DNA of 64,000 nucleotides from Symsagittifera roscoffensis (Eukaryota > Xenacoelomorpha > Acoela > Convolutidae): NCBI RefSeq assembly GCF_963678635.1, contig NC_087062.1, forward strand, positions 5,630,193-5,694,192, given 5' to 3'. Positions 35,451-47,529 of this stretch are shown piece after piece (position 1 is the stretch's first letter; each line of letters starts with the position of its first letter). The notes below the pieces were generated by a model that was not told where the DNA came from, did no database searches, and saw only the letters and a list, made by a program, of their open reading frames with translations. The position numbers were made by a program, and so were the translations under genes.

Positions 35451-38400
35451 TCAGTTCGAGTGTCCGTGTGACTGCTGAACCAATAACATAGTACCATCAT
35501 GACTGCATTGCACTTTAACGTTGCGTCCCTCCCCCACTCCCTTCAATTGCACCTGTCCCGGTGTATCATTGCCCCCCTGTGTAATCGGCCTGCCAAGTCG
35601 CCCTTTAGCATTTCTACCCCAAGACAAAACAGTCCCGTCAACACACACAGCTACAGTAAAATAATCGCCACATGACACAGATACAAATCTACACTCGGAC
35701 CCCAAATTACGTCCCCCCGCCCAGTCCAATTTGGTCACGTGTCTCGTACCCACACTTCTGTCTGTTGAGGGTAGACCCAATTGACCTGTGGAATTCGACC
35801 CACTTAACACCAGTTGACCTTCGGAATCTATAAATGCGCCGTGTGTGTATCCGACTGAACATGCAACAATGTGTGTGAACAGTTCGTGTTTGATTCTCGT
35901 CGGCTGATTGATGAAGTCCACTTGTTTAGTGTGGTTGTCTTCGTGTGAGAAATAGTCCAGACATAGTTTGTTGTCTCTGTTGCTCCCGCAAACGTAGATC
36001 TAAACGAAACTCGATTAAAACAAATTAAGAAAAAATTAAGACTTTTCCTGAAAAAAAAAATCACCAAGACCTATATAAAAGTACTACGTTCATTACTTTT
36101 AAAAAATGAACCTCTAACACAGTAAATGTTGAGAAAAAAAAACAGAAAAACAGAACCTGGTTTTTTAATTTTTTGCCGTTTTCTTGGGCAACTTCTTTCT
36201 GTTTTCATGGGCAACTTCTTTCCAGAGTGTTCTATCAAAATAATGTAATCAAGCGTTGTTTACTAAACGTAGACATCATTGAAAAAATCACGATCCCTTC
36301 ATTGAAAAAAAGGCGCTGATTTTGAGTTTAGGCATATTATTAACTCTGTACTAGGTAATAATCTGAACATTGACAATATTGAATTTGTACTGTTGGTTCC
36401 AAATTTCTGGTGACAAACTTTTCCAAAACTTTTTCTGAACATGACCCAATAATTCAAATGACTCAAACTGCTTTCTCTGACGTTGAAAACTAATTTGCAC
36501 ATCCCAAAAAGTCTACATTTCAGCACTCCACTAAACTTGGTCAACCAATCAGATTAAATTATGAAGCAACTTTTTCTGACCAATTACAGAGCTGGAGGTC
36601 ATAATTCAAACCACTAATTTACTACATAACAATCGTTACCGCATACCTTGTTGTTTCTGGTGATGAAACAGGTAGTGTCCAGTCCGCAGTGCACTTTGAC
36701 CACATTACTTTCAAACACTTGAGCATTGAGAGCCACAGGAACGTTACATCCTCTGAAACCACTTCCACCTTTTCCAGCTGCTGTTCCTTCGCTTGTCCCC
36801 GAACCCCACTTAGCCGAAGCCAGACCCAGCCGACCGTTGTCTCCGATTCCCCAGGAGAACAATTCCTGGTCTGTAGTGAGCGCCACTACATGATTCGATC
36901 CACATGCCAAGTCCATAACTTCACTTCCAATTAACGCCTCCACTATTTTAGGCTGCTTCACATCGTGGAAATTTCCATGACCCAGACATCCGCTGGAACC
37001 ACTGCCGAACGTCATCAGGATTCCTCTGTCTGTGACACAAGCTGCAAAGAGATCTCCACATGCTATTTTGGCTACTACCACACCGCCTTGACCTTCCAGA
37101 CATCTGGGCACGAAGCATGTTGACGTGGAAGACAGGAAACCTGAGGAAGATTCTGCGGTGGTCATTCCAGGCAGTTGCATCGTACAACTCTCTTCCTCGG
37201 TTGTTTCCACTTGTTCCCAGCTGAAGATCTGCGAAAAAAAGAACGATCAAAAACATTATTCTGACCCGAAATATAACTACAACTTTTTTTTGCAATTTTT
37301 AGTTCTGTAGCTATCACATTCCTTCCTACAATACGATCTCGAATTTTTTCAGCCCTTTCCAGATCTTTTTTCAAATTGAACATTTCCCACTATTGAAATA
37401 TTTTCCTTGTATGCACCGCTCCACACGCTAGCATATTGATTATGAGCTTCAAATACAGACCAAAATATAAAGAGGTTAACAATAGAGAGTAGAAAAAAGT
37501 TGGAACAGACAAAAAAATATATTTAAAAAGAGCAAAATAACTATTTCAAAAAACCTTCCATGCAAAATAAGACAAAATTCATGTCTCAACGCCATTCGAA
37601 TTTGCATGCAAAATTTGTCCGAAATTGCATTACTTGGATTTTAAATTAATTTTCTGTTCCAACTTTTTACTACTTGGCATATCGCTCTTTTTAGTTAATT
37701 CTGCATGTTCCAATTTTTTTGCAACTTATTAGGATTTCATACTGACTTTTCCTGTATCTGAGAGAGCATATTTGTGTGACCTGCCAATCGCTATATCCTG
37801 CATACGACATACTCCAGACGGGAGGGCCAGATTAGCTGGATACTGATGTTTGGAACAACCCCACATAAACACCGAACTCACATTATCCATTGCGCTATTT
37901 CCACCACCTCTATCATTTACATTTGTGTTGCTTCTCGAATCAGTATTGCCATCCGCATCTATGCTTTGTGATGTGCCTTCGTTATGAGAGTTATCCTTCC
38001 GTGTCTTGGCTGAATTATACTCATTTCCAATCTAAACAAGACTGCTCGTATCAGGGCGAAGCCCTGAATGTTCCGACTGCCTTTTAAGGTTTATGGAGCA
38101 GCAGTAATAACATTAAAAAATTAAATGAAATAAAATAAAAGATTTTTTTTCTTCTAAAATTTGCAATTTTTATGAAAATCATCCCCCCACACGCCATATA
38201 AAGTACAAAAAGATAGATTTCGTTCCTTGTAACAAATCAATTATGGCAAATAAGCTTCGTTCAACCAATTTGGAACGATTTATAAGACGGACTAAATCTC
38301 CGCTTACGCGTTAATAGCGCGCATTATATCGCGCGTTAATTGTCCCAAATTGGTCAAAATGGCCAAAATGGCAATCTTTAAACCCTCATAACTTTACGAA

Positions 38401-41400
38401 AAATGATCACAGGTGAAATATCTTTTCAAATTTAAGCTCAAGATAACAATACCTTTTGAATGATATAAAAAATTCCGTCAAAAACGGCTAGTTAAAAAGT
38501 CGAAATTTGTCTGAAGAAAAAAAAACCCACTCCGAGCACAAATATTCCGTTACTTTCGTATCGAAAGTCGGAACAATAAAAACGAATCATTGAACTAAGA
38601 ATCTGAAACAATTCAAAGAAACCCTATTCAAAACCATTTGGATTTTACAGTTTTATAATGACATAAACAATCTTACCTTCCATGTTGAGCATAACCAAAT
38701 TATTGCAAAAAAAAAATAATCTTACCTTCCTCGTTGAGCATAACCAAAAGTTGTCGCAAAAATTTGTTGCAAAATATATTTGAAAATGTCACTTTTCAGA
38801 TTTAAAACTTTCGATCCGGAGCCTGATTATAATCAAACAGCTAACCTGATTTCTACTTGACGCTGTGTTCATTGTAATAGCACCTATGCCCACTATCGTG
38901 CTGTACATCACTTTCACAATGATAGGCTGGGCCAGAATCTGACTCACAGAAGGCCTCTTAGTATGGTCCAGGTTGAGCAGACTTCTAACTAGCTGCTTCA
39001 GTTCTGGCGAATAAGTGTCACTGATCTGTTTGTAGCTTCCCTTCATTATTTTGAACACCAGAGCGGGAAGATTTGCAGCTTCGAAGGCACGACTGAGGGT
39101 ACAGAGCTCGTATAGTACACATCCTAAGGCCCAAATATCACTCTTCTGATTATAGGGTTTGGATTCACACAGTTCTGGGCTGATATAACAGGGAGTTCCC
39201 ACTACCTTAAAAAAGCACAAGCAAAACATTGTAGTAATAACAGATATTTTGGAACATGAAACGTTCAAACTCAGCCTTGACAATCCTAGTGACAACATAC
39301 TCTTTGTCGAAAAACGTGAAAAAAACTTGATTTTTCCAATCAGATAAAGTTTTTGCAACCAAATAGAATCATGATCTCGATTTGATTCCGGCAAGAGATA
39401 AAATCTAAGATAAAGCTTCAGTTGTTGCTTTTTTGTGATCGAGAGAAAAAACAAAGAGAAAATATAAATTTATTGGAGCTCAATTACCCGCATCATTAGT
39501 GGAAAATGCCAACAGGATGAAGATTGATTGGTTAAACTAACACCAACAGGATAAAGATTGGTTAAACTATATAAAAAAGCCGCAGTCTGGCAATTAAGCT
39601 GTCAAAAACATCAGACAAGCAACAGGGCGACCATTCTTTTCGTCTTCAGTTCGACATGAAAAAAACTTCCTATGTTCCGCTTTGATGACTCGTGCTCATC
39701 GGAAGCATTATTAGACCACACTTGACCAAGACTACTTCAGAACAGAATAAGTGTCTACTAACCGAGTAAGCTTTCGACTTGGACGCCAGTATCTTGGAGA
39801 TGCCGAAATCAGACAGCTTGACTGTGGTGGCAGTGACTAGTGATTGCATCTGGGGATCTCTGTCTTGGTTAATATTATTGTTAGTTATAAATGAAGATGG
39901 TTTGGTGAGGAGGATGTTCTGAGTCTTGATGTCCCGGTGGAGGATTCCTCTGGAGTGGATGTGGTGCAGCGCCAAGGCCATCTGCACGAACAGATGCAGC
40001 ACTTCGCTTTCCTCTAAACAAAGTCAACATTTCAGATACTTATTAAAGCTTTTTTTCTGTCTTTTGAGGGATTGGGAAATCTCATATTCAGCCATTTTTT
40101 CCCCTCAAGAGTTCATCAACAGCCCTCTTGCTTTCCTCTTAACAAAGTCAAAACTCAAGATACTTATTACTATTTTGCTTCTATGGCTTTTGAGGGACAA
40201 GGAAATCACAGATTCTGTTACTTATTTTTTTCAGAGGTCATCAACAGTCCTCTCACCTTTCTCTTAACAAAGTCAATTTTTTAAATACTTATAACAGTTT
40301 TTTCTACAGCTTTGAGAGTTTAGTAAATACTGATCTCAGATAATACTAATTACTAATCATATTTTCAGAAATCAACAACAGTCAATCTGAAAACTTAGAA
40401 ATGATCAAGAATGCGGCGGATCAGTGCTTTTTACGTCTCAAACAAACACGTGAAAGATTTCTATCAACTTCATTCTTGAAATGTTTATATAGTTAATGCC
40501 AAATTGCTGGCAATATCAGTGACCTTGAGCAGTTTGATTGGTCCAAAAAGATACCATTTAAGGTTAATTAGTTTTTTGAACAAGGTTTTTACGTGAGGAA
40601 ATCAAGAAAAACAGAAAAACGACGTTGAAATGGGCAGTTTTAGGTTAATTAACTTCGTCCGATTTGTGGACCAAAAACGATATTGCCAATTAGGCATTAA
40701 ATATAAAAACGAAGAGCTCTACCTAATAATGAGGTTCCTCTCTTCAGTATGAAGTCATAAAGAGTGCCGCCTCTGATGTACTCCATGACTATGATGAGGG
40801 CGTGGCTGCTGTCGTGGATGAAGTAGTCGAGGTGTTGCACTATGTTGGCATGTGGAGGGAGCATCTTGTGCACCTGCACCTCATTCATGGCCCCCTGTCT
40901 GTCCTCCGCACTCATCTGGCCCATCGGGATCTCCTACACGACAACCAAAACAAATTAACTCGTCACTGGTGGTGTATTAGCAAAGAAAAACCCCTATAAA
41001 CCATTTAGGGCCATCGCCTTGAATTCTCCAGCGCTGTTGTTCGATTCACATGAAGTTTATTTATTTTCAAAACTTCAGCAGTGGTTGTACTTTCTTCTTT
41101 TTCTTGACGTTTTGCCGATTGAGTTTGCGAAGTGCAGCTTCACCTCTGCGTTAGTGTAACTAATTGGTGCATTTTACACAGACAACTGAATAAATAAGTT
41201 CCACCTACATATCATTATTGATACAGGCTTGGTTTTTTTTTGCTTGAGAAATTCGCTGAAAATGAAAATTTTTACATTTACGTTTTCGATTTTGAAGAAA
41301 TTGACAGAATTTAAGTGCTCGGAATTGCTTTTTCTGGAGCCAAAGTCTCATCTTTAAATTTTTGACAGAATTTTTTCGTGCCATCTGAAAGACAATTAAA

Positions 41401-44400
41401 CTCTTGAGCTACAAATGGAAACATATTTTATTAAAATAAAATGGGCTTGAAAATTACCACTTTGACTAGCTAAGGAGTAATAACGTGCAATATGTTCCGT
41501 TCCTTAAGAGGCGATTTAAAGAGGCAAGCTATTGGCTCTAAAGGGGCAGTACAACAGTGCCGAAGTACAACAGTGCCGAAAATGAAAACTTTGTTCAACA
41601 GTGCCGAAAATGAAAACTTTGTTCAACAGTGCCGAAAATTTGAACAAATTTCAACATATTAAGTGCGGCAATCAAAAATTAAACAAAGATCGTTTACAAT
41701 CTTAAGTGGCACTTAAAGATTTTGCGAGAGAAAATTTGCAATTTAGATTGCGTGTAAATGATTCTGAAATGTTCCCGCCTTTTTCGGCACTGTTGTACTT
41801 CGGCACTGTTGAACGCCCCGCTCTAAAAGATATGTAACTTGATGAAAAATTTAGCAGCTGAAATTTTATATAGATAGCGTTTGGTGGAAGATTCGAAGAA
41901 AAGAAGCTAAAATTGTACCGTACCTGCTTGTTTCTAAATAGAACAAATGCGGTCTGCCGCATTGTTGGGTACTTTTAAAAGTCTAGGAAGTAATTACGCT
42001 TGCAAGCGTTATCATAGCAAGTGTTATCATATCGGGGTATAGACTCATTTTTCGGATTAGCAACTTGTTTAATAGAATGAATTGGTATCTTGGCTCATAA
42101 TAAAATTGAATTTCTAAGCGCCTCCGGTGAACTTAGTATGGAGGTAATGAATACGCCTGGGATGGCAAAGGTCCTGGGTTCCAATCTGACCAGGACCTTT
42201 TTTCGAACGGGAAATATTCCGTTGCAACAAAATTGTCGGCTCATTGTTTGTCTGCTAAATGATTTCGTTTTATATTACTTAAATTAAAGCCGATCGAGGG
42301 AACTGTATTACGTATAGTTGCATCTGGATTGCATCTGATTTCATGACAACTTCTTTAATTTTGCTTTTGAATTTTCATTAAACGCAGTCGAAAGTGTTTC
42401 GACGTGTTTTCCGCAAATAAAACATCATTTTCAGGCAAAATTTTAAATAGTGGTTTCGAAAACTTTTCTTTTTTCGTAAGATTTAGTGGCTCTCCTTTTC
42501 TTTCCTGTCTGCTAGCTGAAAATGCTATTTTTGCAAAATATGCTCCGCTTTGCCTCTGTGTAAAGTATGTGAACTCCGAGTGTTGAAGACGTTCTCGGTG
42601 CTTAATTGAATGAATTTTCACTTATGTAGGTCTGGCTGATTTTTTTCCCAGAAAAATCCCTCAATTTTGTTCACACGTAAATTTGATTTTGCCTATAGTT
42701 TTCAGTTCAATTTATTTCCGTTGTTTAAAGGAAGGCAAACTCGACTTACGAACAGCAAAAGTGTAAAAATCACGAAAAACGTGAATGACTTCTAGTTTCA
42801 ATAAAATGGACTTAAGTGTTCTGAATTCCCAGGGGAATAAAAAATACCTATTTATCCAGTTTTCGTAAAATGGCTTATTTAAGCAAAAATACTGTTAATC
42901 ATAAACATTTGAAATTCGAAGAGTTTCAGCGTGATATCTTTTCTTTCGAAGGTTAAAAAAATGTTCGATCATTTTCAATTAGTTATTTTTTCGGTTTCCT
43001 TGTACATCTTTCCAGTTTTTTGGCTATGGTTTTAAATCGGAGGAGCAAAGACGAAATGCTCATATGAAACGACGAAAATGAAAAAGAGTTAAGATTTGCA
43101 TTGCGCATGCTACATATGTATGAATATTATGTGCATAAATTGCTATAATATAGTTTTTGCAATGGTATCGAGTTGCGGGCAAGTTTTTTTTTGTTTTTAA
43201 AATTATATCAGAAATATCAAGTTTGATTGATCGCAGAAGGACAATTCTCACTTTTTAACGTTTTTTAACAACATTTTTGCACCTACAAGAGCCATCGTAC
43301 TTGTGATTGGGAAGTAGTCTTTTTTTCAGCTAAACAAACTTCAATTTAAGTAGTAAATTACACTAGGTCTAGTAGTAAAAAGCGAGACTTCGGATCTTTA
43401 TGTTCAGGGTTCGAATTCCGGTCGGACTTTGTTTCTAGGTTTATGGACGCGTTTTTTTAAACTAGAATTTAAAGTCGTTCAATAATTCCTAAGCTTGTCA
43501 ACTGTGATTTTCTTTAATTTTTTTCACGTTTTTTTCTCGTTCAGTGAAGCGGAGAGCACATGCTAATTAACTGCGCAGCAAAAGAGTGTGCAGCAAAAGA
43601 GCCACCAAAAAGAGCACTAATTTATGCGAATTGGATTGGAAAGTCGACTCATAATAAAACACAAAATTCAACAGCTCCCTTGTGTAAATAAGTCTAGTAG
43701 CTCAGATGTATCATAGGACGCACTTAAAAAACGATGATGATTAATTTACTACCTAATTTATTACTCAAATTAGTTTTGGAGGCATTAAAAAAACTTAATT
43801 TGGATTCGTTTTGTTTGCTACAATGGGAATTTAATGTTTTCTCGGTAGCTCGAATACTATTGGTTCGTTCTCTGCTTGGTAGAAAATTGTACAATTAGCT
43901 GCATTGATGAATGTCGTTTCACTAAACGCGGCGTGCGCGATTCCTCGGTCTTCGTGAATATGTCCAAACACGTGATATTTCGGCTTCACTCTATTTACCA
44001 CTGCGTCTAATAAGTGCATACAACCCGCTAGAGCTCCTGATTCGCATTTGTCAAGTACTCCCATTGGCGGCCCATGAGTCAATAGAATATCTGTATCCGA
44101 GGGAATCTTGTCCCAGTATTGTTTGATCTCACTTCTGTTTTCCATGAAGCCCCAGAAACCAAACGTGGGAACCCAAGGCGACCCAAAAATCTTGTAACCC
44201 TCAATTTCAACGCTCTCTTCTTGTAAATAATAGCAGTTCGTAAACAGCTCATGTCCGTCTACAATTTTGCGACCTCTTTTCATTCGTGTGTCCAGACACA
44301 TATCGTGGTTACCAGCAATCACGACTTTGTGCTCGAAGGGTAAAGTGCCTAACCACCGGTTGAACTCCTCGGCCTCATCTATCACGCCTCGCATACAGAA

Positions 44401-45371
44401 ATCGCCAGTGTGTATTAGTACATCGCCTTCAGGCAAAACCACATCAGTGTGTTTGTTGTGAGTATCTGAGAGACAAACGAAGCGAATCTTGTCCCGCTCT
44501 TCTAATTCAGGCAGCAGAAGATCTTGTCTTGATTTGTTTTCCAAGCCAACTTTTCTATTAACTCTGGCCCACGAAGTTATAGTTGATTCCGGATTGCACG
44601 ATGAGAAATTGATCATTTTAACTCTGTTATTTCGCTTCGCAATAACTCGGAGCAAAAGTAAAATATCTATGCCTTTCATTAGATTTGAACTGTTTCAAAT
44701 ATTCACATAGTTACTCTCAAACTTAAATGACGTAATTTAAACGCATCAAATATATTTAAAGCAACCTGGCTGATGGTAATTTTAGCCACGTCTCACTCAG
44801 GTAAAATAACATTTGATAGAAAAACCAAAATAAGAAAGAGCGCCGAATATAGCTGTTCATTTTTAGACAAGCGTCGTCTATCAATTTCTATTTGAGTCGA
44901 CCAGACCTAGATCAATGGCAACTTGCACTCCTTATTTGGTCATGACTACTTGCAATGGAGAGCTTTTTGAACATATTGAAAACTATATTCGATTACACTG
45001 CGTATTATAATCGGCATCTCATACGCTTCTAAATTCAAACACTGATTCAAATTGGCCCAGAAATCGTAAACAAAGCAATGGTCAAAGGTTCTTTGCAAAT
45101 GAGTCAAAGATCCAAAATATGTTCAAAAATTCACCAGACGATTTTCAAAAACGATATTTGAAAAAAGATTCTTATAATAACCACCCAGAACTTCAATGCC
45201 ACCTAAACTACCAACACAGAGGCGAAGCTTCTGAAGCTTTTTGAGAGCAATTATTACCTTAAAGATAATTTGTCTTCCGTCTGATTTCCGTTTGCATAGA
45301 TAGACCGTACCATAAGCCCCTCTTCCAATTACTTCCGCTTCAGAAACATCGTAATCGTTTGCCTTATCCAT
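35451..45371 (-). CDS. NEK8: NEK8 serine/threonine kinase with RCC1 repeats, seven exons
   Basis: Exons are 45258-45371, 40723-40933, 39763-40013, 38846-39205, 37747-38031, 36647-37228 and 35451-35999. All junctions are GT-AG and phase-consistent, giving 783 residues (human NEK8 has 692). The kinase domain (about 8-275) shows GRGAYG, IIFK (K38), HRDIKTQN (D136), DFG (177-179) and [20 protein letters not shown] in the activation segment. The last is nearly identical to NEK8. RCC1 repeats occupy about 385-783 ([49 protein letters not shown]), and the protein ends without the NEK9 coiled coil. NEK8 (nephrocystin-9) acts at the proximal cilium. Unusual features are a Ser/Asn/Gln-rich insertion of about 20 residues between NILL and the DFG strand, and a 60-residue Asn/Ser-rich linker encoded by exon 5. 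Intron 1 (4.3 kb) contains a complete nested gene. Confidence 0.93.
38040..38590 (+). repeat. Full copy of the TTCCGAC repeat in a NEK8 intron
   Basis: It begins ACTGCTCGTATCAGGGCGAA, runs through CCTGAATGTTCCGACTGCC and GTTAATAGCGCGCATTATAT, and ends CGAAAGTCGGAACAATAAAA. Its left edge lies about 10 bp from the start of NEK8 exon 5, so the insertion is immediately upstream of that exon's acceptor. It is the best reference copy of the family here. Confidence 0.65.
40005..40300. repeat. Degenerate ~125-bp tandem triplication next to NEK8 exon 3
   Basis: The motif CTTTCCTCT(T/A)AACAAAGTCAA followed by AGATACTTATTA recurs at about 40008, 40131 and 40256, with GAGTTCATCAACAGCCCTCT-like sequence between. 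The first unit overlaps the exon 3 acceptor, so two decoy copies of that intron/exon edge lie upstream in the transcript. Confidence 0.65.
41543..41819. mobile_element. 277-bp MITE with perfect 8-bp target duplication
   Basis: The left end is GGGGCAGTACAACAGTGCCG and the right end ...CGGCACTGTTGAACGCCCC. The termini form an inverted repeat of about 45 bp built from the motif CAACAGTGCCGAA, itself repeated. GCTCTAAA flanks both sides (41535-41542 and 41820-41827). The interior is AT-rich and non-coding. The 8-bp duplication fits hAT, Merlin or P; the GGGG start does not match the CAG termini of the other MITEs, so the superfamily is open. It lies in NEK8 intron 1. Confidence 0.88.
42060..43340. 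other. NEK8 intron 1 interior, no gene seen
   Basis: ORFs 42090-42287 and 42355-42621 have no domain. A tRNA B-box-like GGGTTCCAATC occurs near 42177 with no convincing A box. Confidence 0.35.
43345..43625 (+). repeat. tRNA-like SINE candidate in NEK8 intron 1
   Basis: A tRNA-like head (CTAGGTCTAGTAGTAAAAAG, then GGTTCGAATTCC at about 43407) is followed some 170 bp later by GCAGCAAAAGAGCCACCAAA, also seen near 34830. The T-arm does not form a full stem, so it is not a functional tRNA. Confidence 0.4.
43831..44679 (-). CDS. MPPED1/2-like metallophosphoesterase, intronless, nested in NEK8 intron 1
   Basis: A single-exon ORF of 282 residues, close to the ~290 of MPPED proteins. It has the class III cyclic-nucleotide-phosphodiesterase-like metallophosphoesterase motifs in order: SDTHNKH (D72, H74), TGDF (D93), AGNHD (N124, H125), LTHGPP (H202) and FGHIHE (H240, H242). 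The FVC.SDTH, W.GTLP.E.K.VIAGNH and SPW.P.F..WGF blocks match MPPED2. Mammalian MPPED2 has Gly at the position of H240, which lowers activity; here the canonical His is present, predicting a full dinuclear metal site. The first ATG (44679) is used; the N-terminus before about residue 60 is not conserved. It is on the same strand as the host gene. Lack of introns could reflect retroposition or ancestral structure; the frame is intact. Confidence 0.9.
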   Translation of the reverse strand: MKGIDILLLLRVIAKRNNRVKMINFSSCNPESTITSWARVNRKVGLENKSRQDLLLPELEERDKIRFVCLSDTHNKHTDVVLPEGDVLIHTGDFCMRGVIDEAEEFNRWLGTLPFEHKVVIAGNHDMCLDTRMKRGRKIVDGHELFTNCYYLQEESVEIEGYKIFGSPWVPTFGFWGFMENRSEIKQYWDKIPSDTDILLTHGPPMGVLDKCESGALAGCMHLLDAVVNRVKPKYHVFGHIHEDRGIAHAAFSETTFINAANCTIFYQAENEPIVFELPRKH

Positions 45372-45439
45372 TTGGAACTAAAAAAACTATGAAGACACAT
45401 TTCCTTAAAAAAATGAATATTGGCAAAAAATTTGAAAAA

Positions 45440-46475
45440 AGCGTTTCACTAGACAAATTGTAACCAATTTCGAATGCAAGATTTGCACCTCCTGATAGTA
45501 CTCTTACAGTACCTAACTACAAAGTTGGGAAACTTGAATTTTAAAAAATATATATATTTTCAAGAATTCAGATAAAACGTCTTATCTCAAAAACTACCAA
45601 GATTTGAGCAGTCTTATTTGATGGCAATACTTGCAATCCTTGACAGTACTCTAAAAGCACACAACTACAGGCCTAGGAATTTCAATTTTGCGATATATTT
45701 AGTAAATTGAGTGTGCTTGAAATTAATCGTCGTTGTCGTATCACGTAAATTAAAAATATTTGGGCATTCATAATTGGAGGCCAAATTCGCAACCCCTGAG
45801 ATTACTCTGACAGCCCCCAAATACAGGTTAGCAATTTCAAATTATGAAGGAGTTTTAATTTAAGTTTTCGGAAAATTTTTAAGAATCAGAAAAGTTTTTT
45901 TTAAATAATAAAAAACGTCATATCTTGAAAACTACAAGGTTTTGAGCAGTCATATTCGGAGGAAAAATTCGCAACTCCTGAGAGTACCCTGACAAAGCCT
46001 CAATACAGAGATTGAAACTTCAAATTTTGTGAAACTTTTTATATCTAAGTTCGCCGAAAAATTTTGAAAAAATCTCAAAAAGCGTAATATCTCGAAAAGT
46101 GTGAGATTTGGAGGCAAGATTTCTAGAAACCTTGGAAAAATCTCGAAAATTGTCGTATCTCGTAAACTAAAAGGAATTGATTATTAATATATGGAGGCCA
46201 CAATTGAAAAAGCTGGGAAAAACATGGCAACATCCCACTATAGGGTTGCTAAATTCAAACTTCAGGAAATAAACACTGATTTCAAACTGGAAAGGCTTAA
46301 GCATGGCGAGATAGTGAAGCCCGCATTTAAATATATAATAGATTTCAAACTGGAAAGGCTTAAGCATGGCGAGATAGTGAAGCCCGCATTTAAATATATA
46401 ATAGATTTCAAACTGGAAAGGCTTAAGCATGGCGAGATAGTGAAGCCCGCATTTAAAAATATAATAGATTATCTG
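45440..46475 (+). repeat. Composite dispersed element, copy 2, with a 63-bp triplication
   Basis: About six degenerate 160-bp units (near 45480, 45628, 45780, 45965, 46105 and 46200) are collinear with those at 32.4-33.5 kb. They are followed by three near-identical 63-bp repeats at 46280-46470 containing GGAAAGGCTTAAGCATGGCG. Because 63 is a multiple of three, the + strand shows an ORF (46191-46655) with three copies of a 21-residue unit (LKHGEIVKPAFKYIID). This ORF is a by-product of the repeat rather than an evident gene. Confidence 0.75.
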
Positions 46476-47529
46476 ATGAACAACCTCAAAATCAAAATGA
46501 CAAGAATCACCACGAAGAACAATAATGTTAAGTCCTTAGGACCAACATTTCGTACAGCGAGTTCCACCCGGTATCATTCTCACAGACGATTTCAATGCTG
46601 TCTTGCCTCGAGATACCTGCGCTTGCTCAAGGGAATCACTGATCCTCGGCAATGACTTAACTTTTTTTTACAATTCTTCCAAATCGCTTCAATAGCTTGC
46701 AAGAAACTCTCTGATTTAATAAAATTATGGTCAACTTCATGCAAGTTTTTGGATTTAACTACGGTGTTGAGGGAAAAGTAGTCTTCCGTAACAAAAGATG
46801 CTACTACTTGCAACTTCGAAGAATCTTGCTTCAAGGCTTAGGCAAAGATAAGCAAAGTTCTGTGACTGTACTAACTGTTGACTGTAAGCGAACTGAAAAC
46901 ATCCTTCTGTTGAGGGAAACCCCTTGCGGTCCGCCGCTAAATCTACATTAATAATAATTTAAAAAATGATCATCAACCTGACCCTGGCCTGCTGCTCAAT
47001 TCAGTATTTATTACTCGTGCAACAATTAAAATGCTTGTTCAGTCCGGAGGTGTTTCTGTCTTCAGTTTATACTGCTTACGACTAAGATCACCTTCGGTGC
47101 CAAAAACCTACCGAAAACTTTCAGCACGGATACAAATTGGTTTACAGCTGTTAACATTCTCACACGGTACAAATGCAGTTAATAAACTCCAAACATGCTA
47201 TTAAATCAACGGTTACAAAATTTACCAATTGACCATTGTGAACACAGTTATTTGCTAGAAAAAAAAAGACTTAAGCGGTTGCATTAATACTGCTCATTGC
47301 AAGGGTAAATATTTTTGAACAGTTACATTAAAATCAAAGGTCAGAAGCTATCATGGTAACCGAAGTTAATTCACTGGTCACTCAGCATTTCACCCAGTCA
47401 AAAATCATTGGAACTTTATAACTTTGGGGAAAAACAAAGTATAACAATATCATCGGATGTCCCTCACTAACAACGACATGGAGACTCTCTGACTAGGAAA
47501 ACTGCCTGCTCTGATTTTCTCGGCTCGTA
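46476..47529. other. Gene-free stretch
   Basis: No recognisable domain. ORF 46727-46951 and its antisense partner 46592-46834 overlap and neither resembles a known family. Confidence 0.35.

Noticed and set aside
43400-43440. Functional tRNA gene at a perfect-looking B box
   Set aside because: The T-arm and acceptor stems do not pair and no anticodon arm is credible.
46592-46951. Overlapping ORFs on both strands as host genes
   Set aside because: They are mutually antisense, without domains or splice structure, between repeats.
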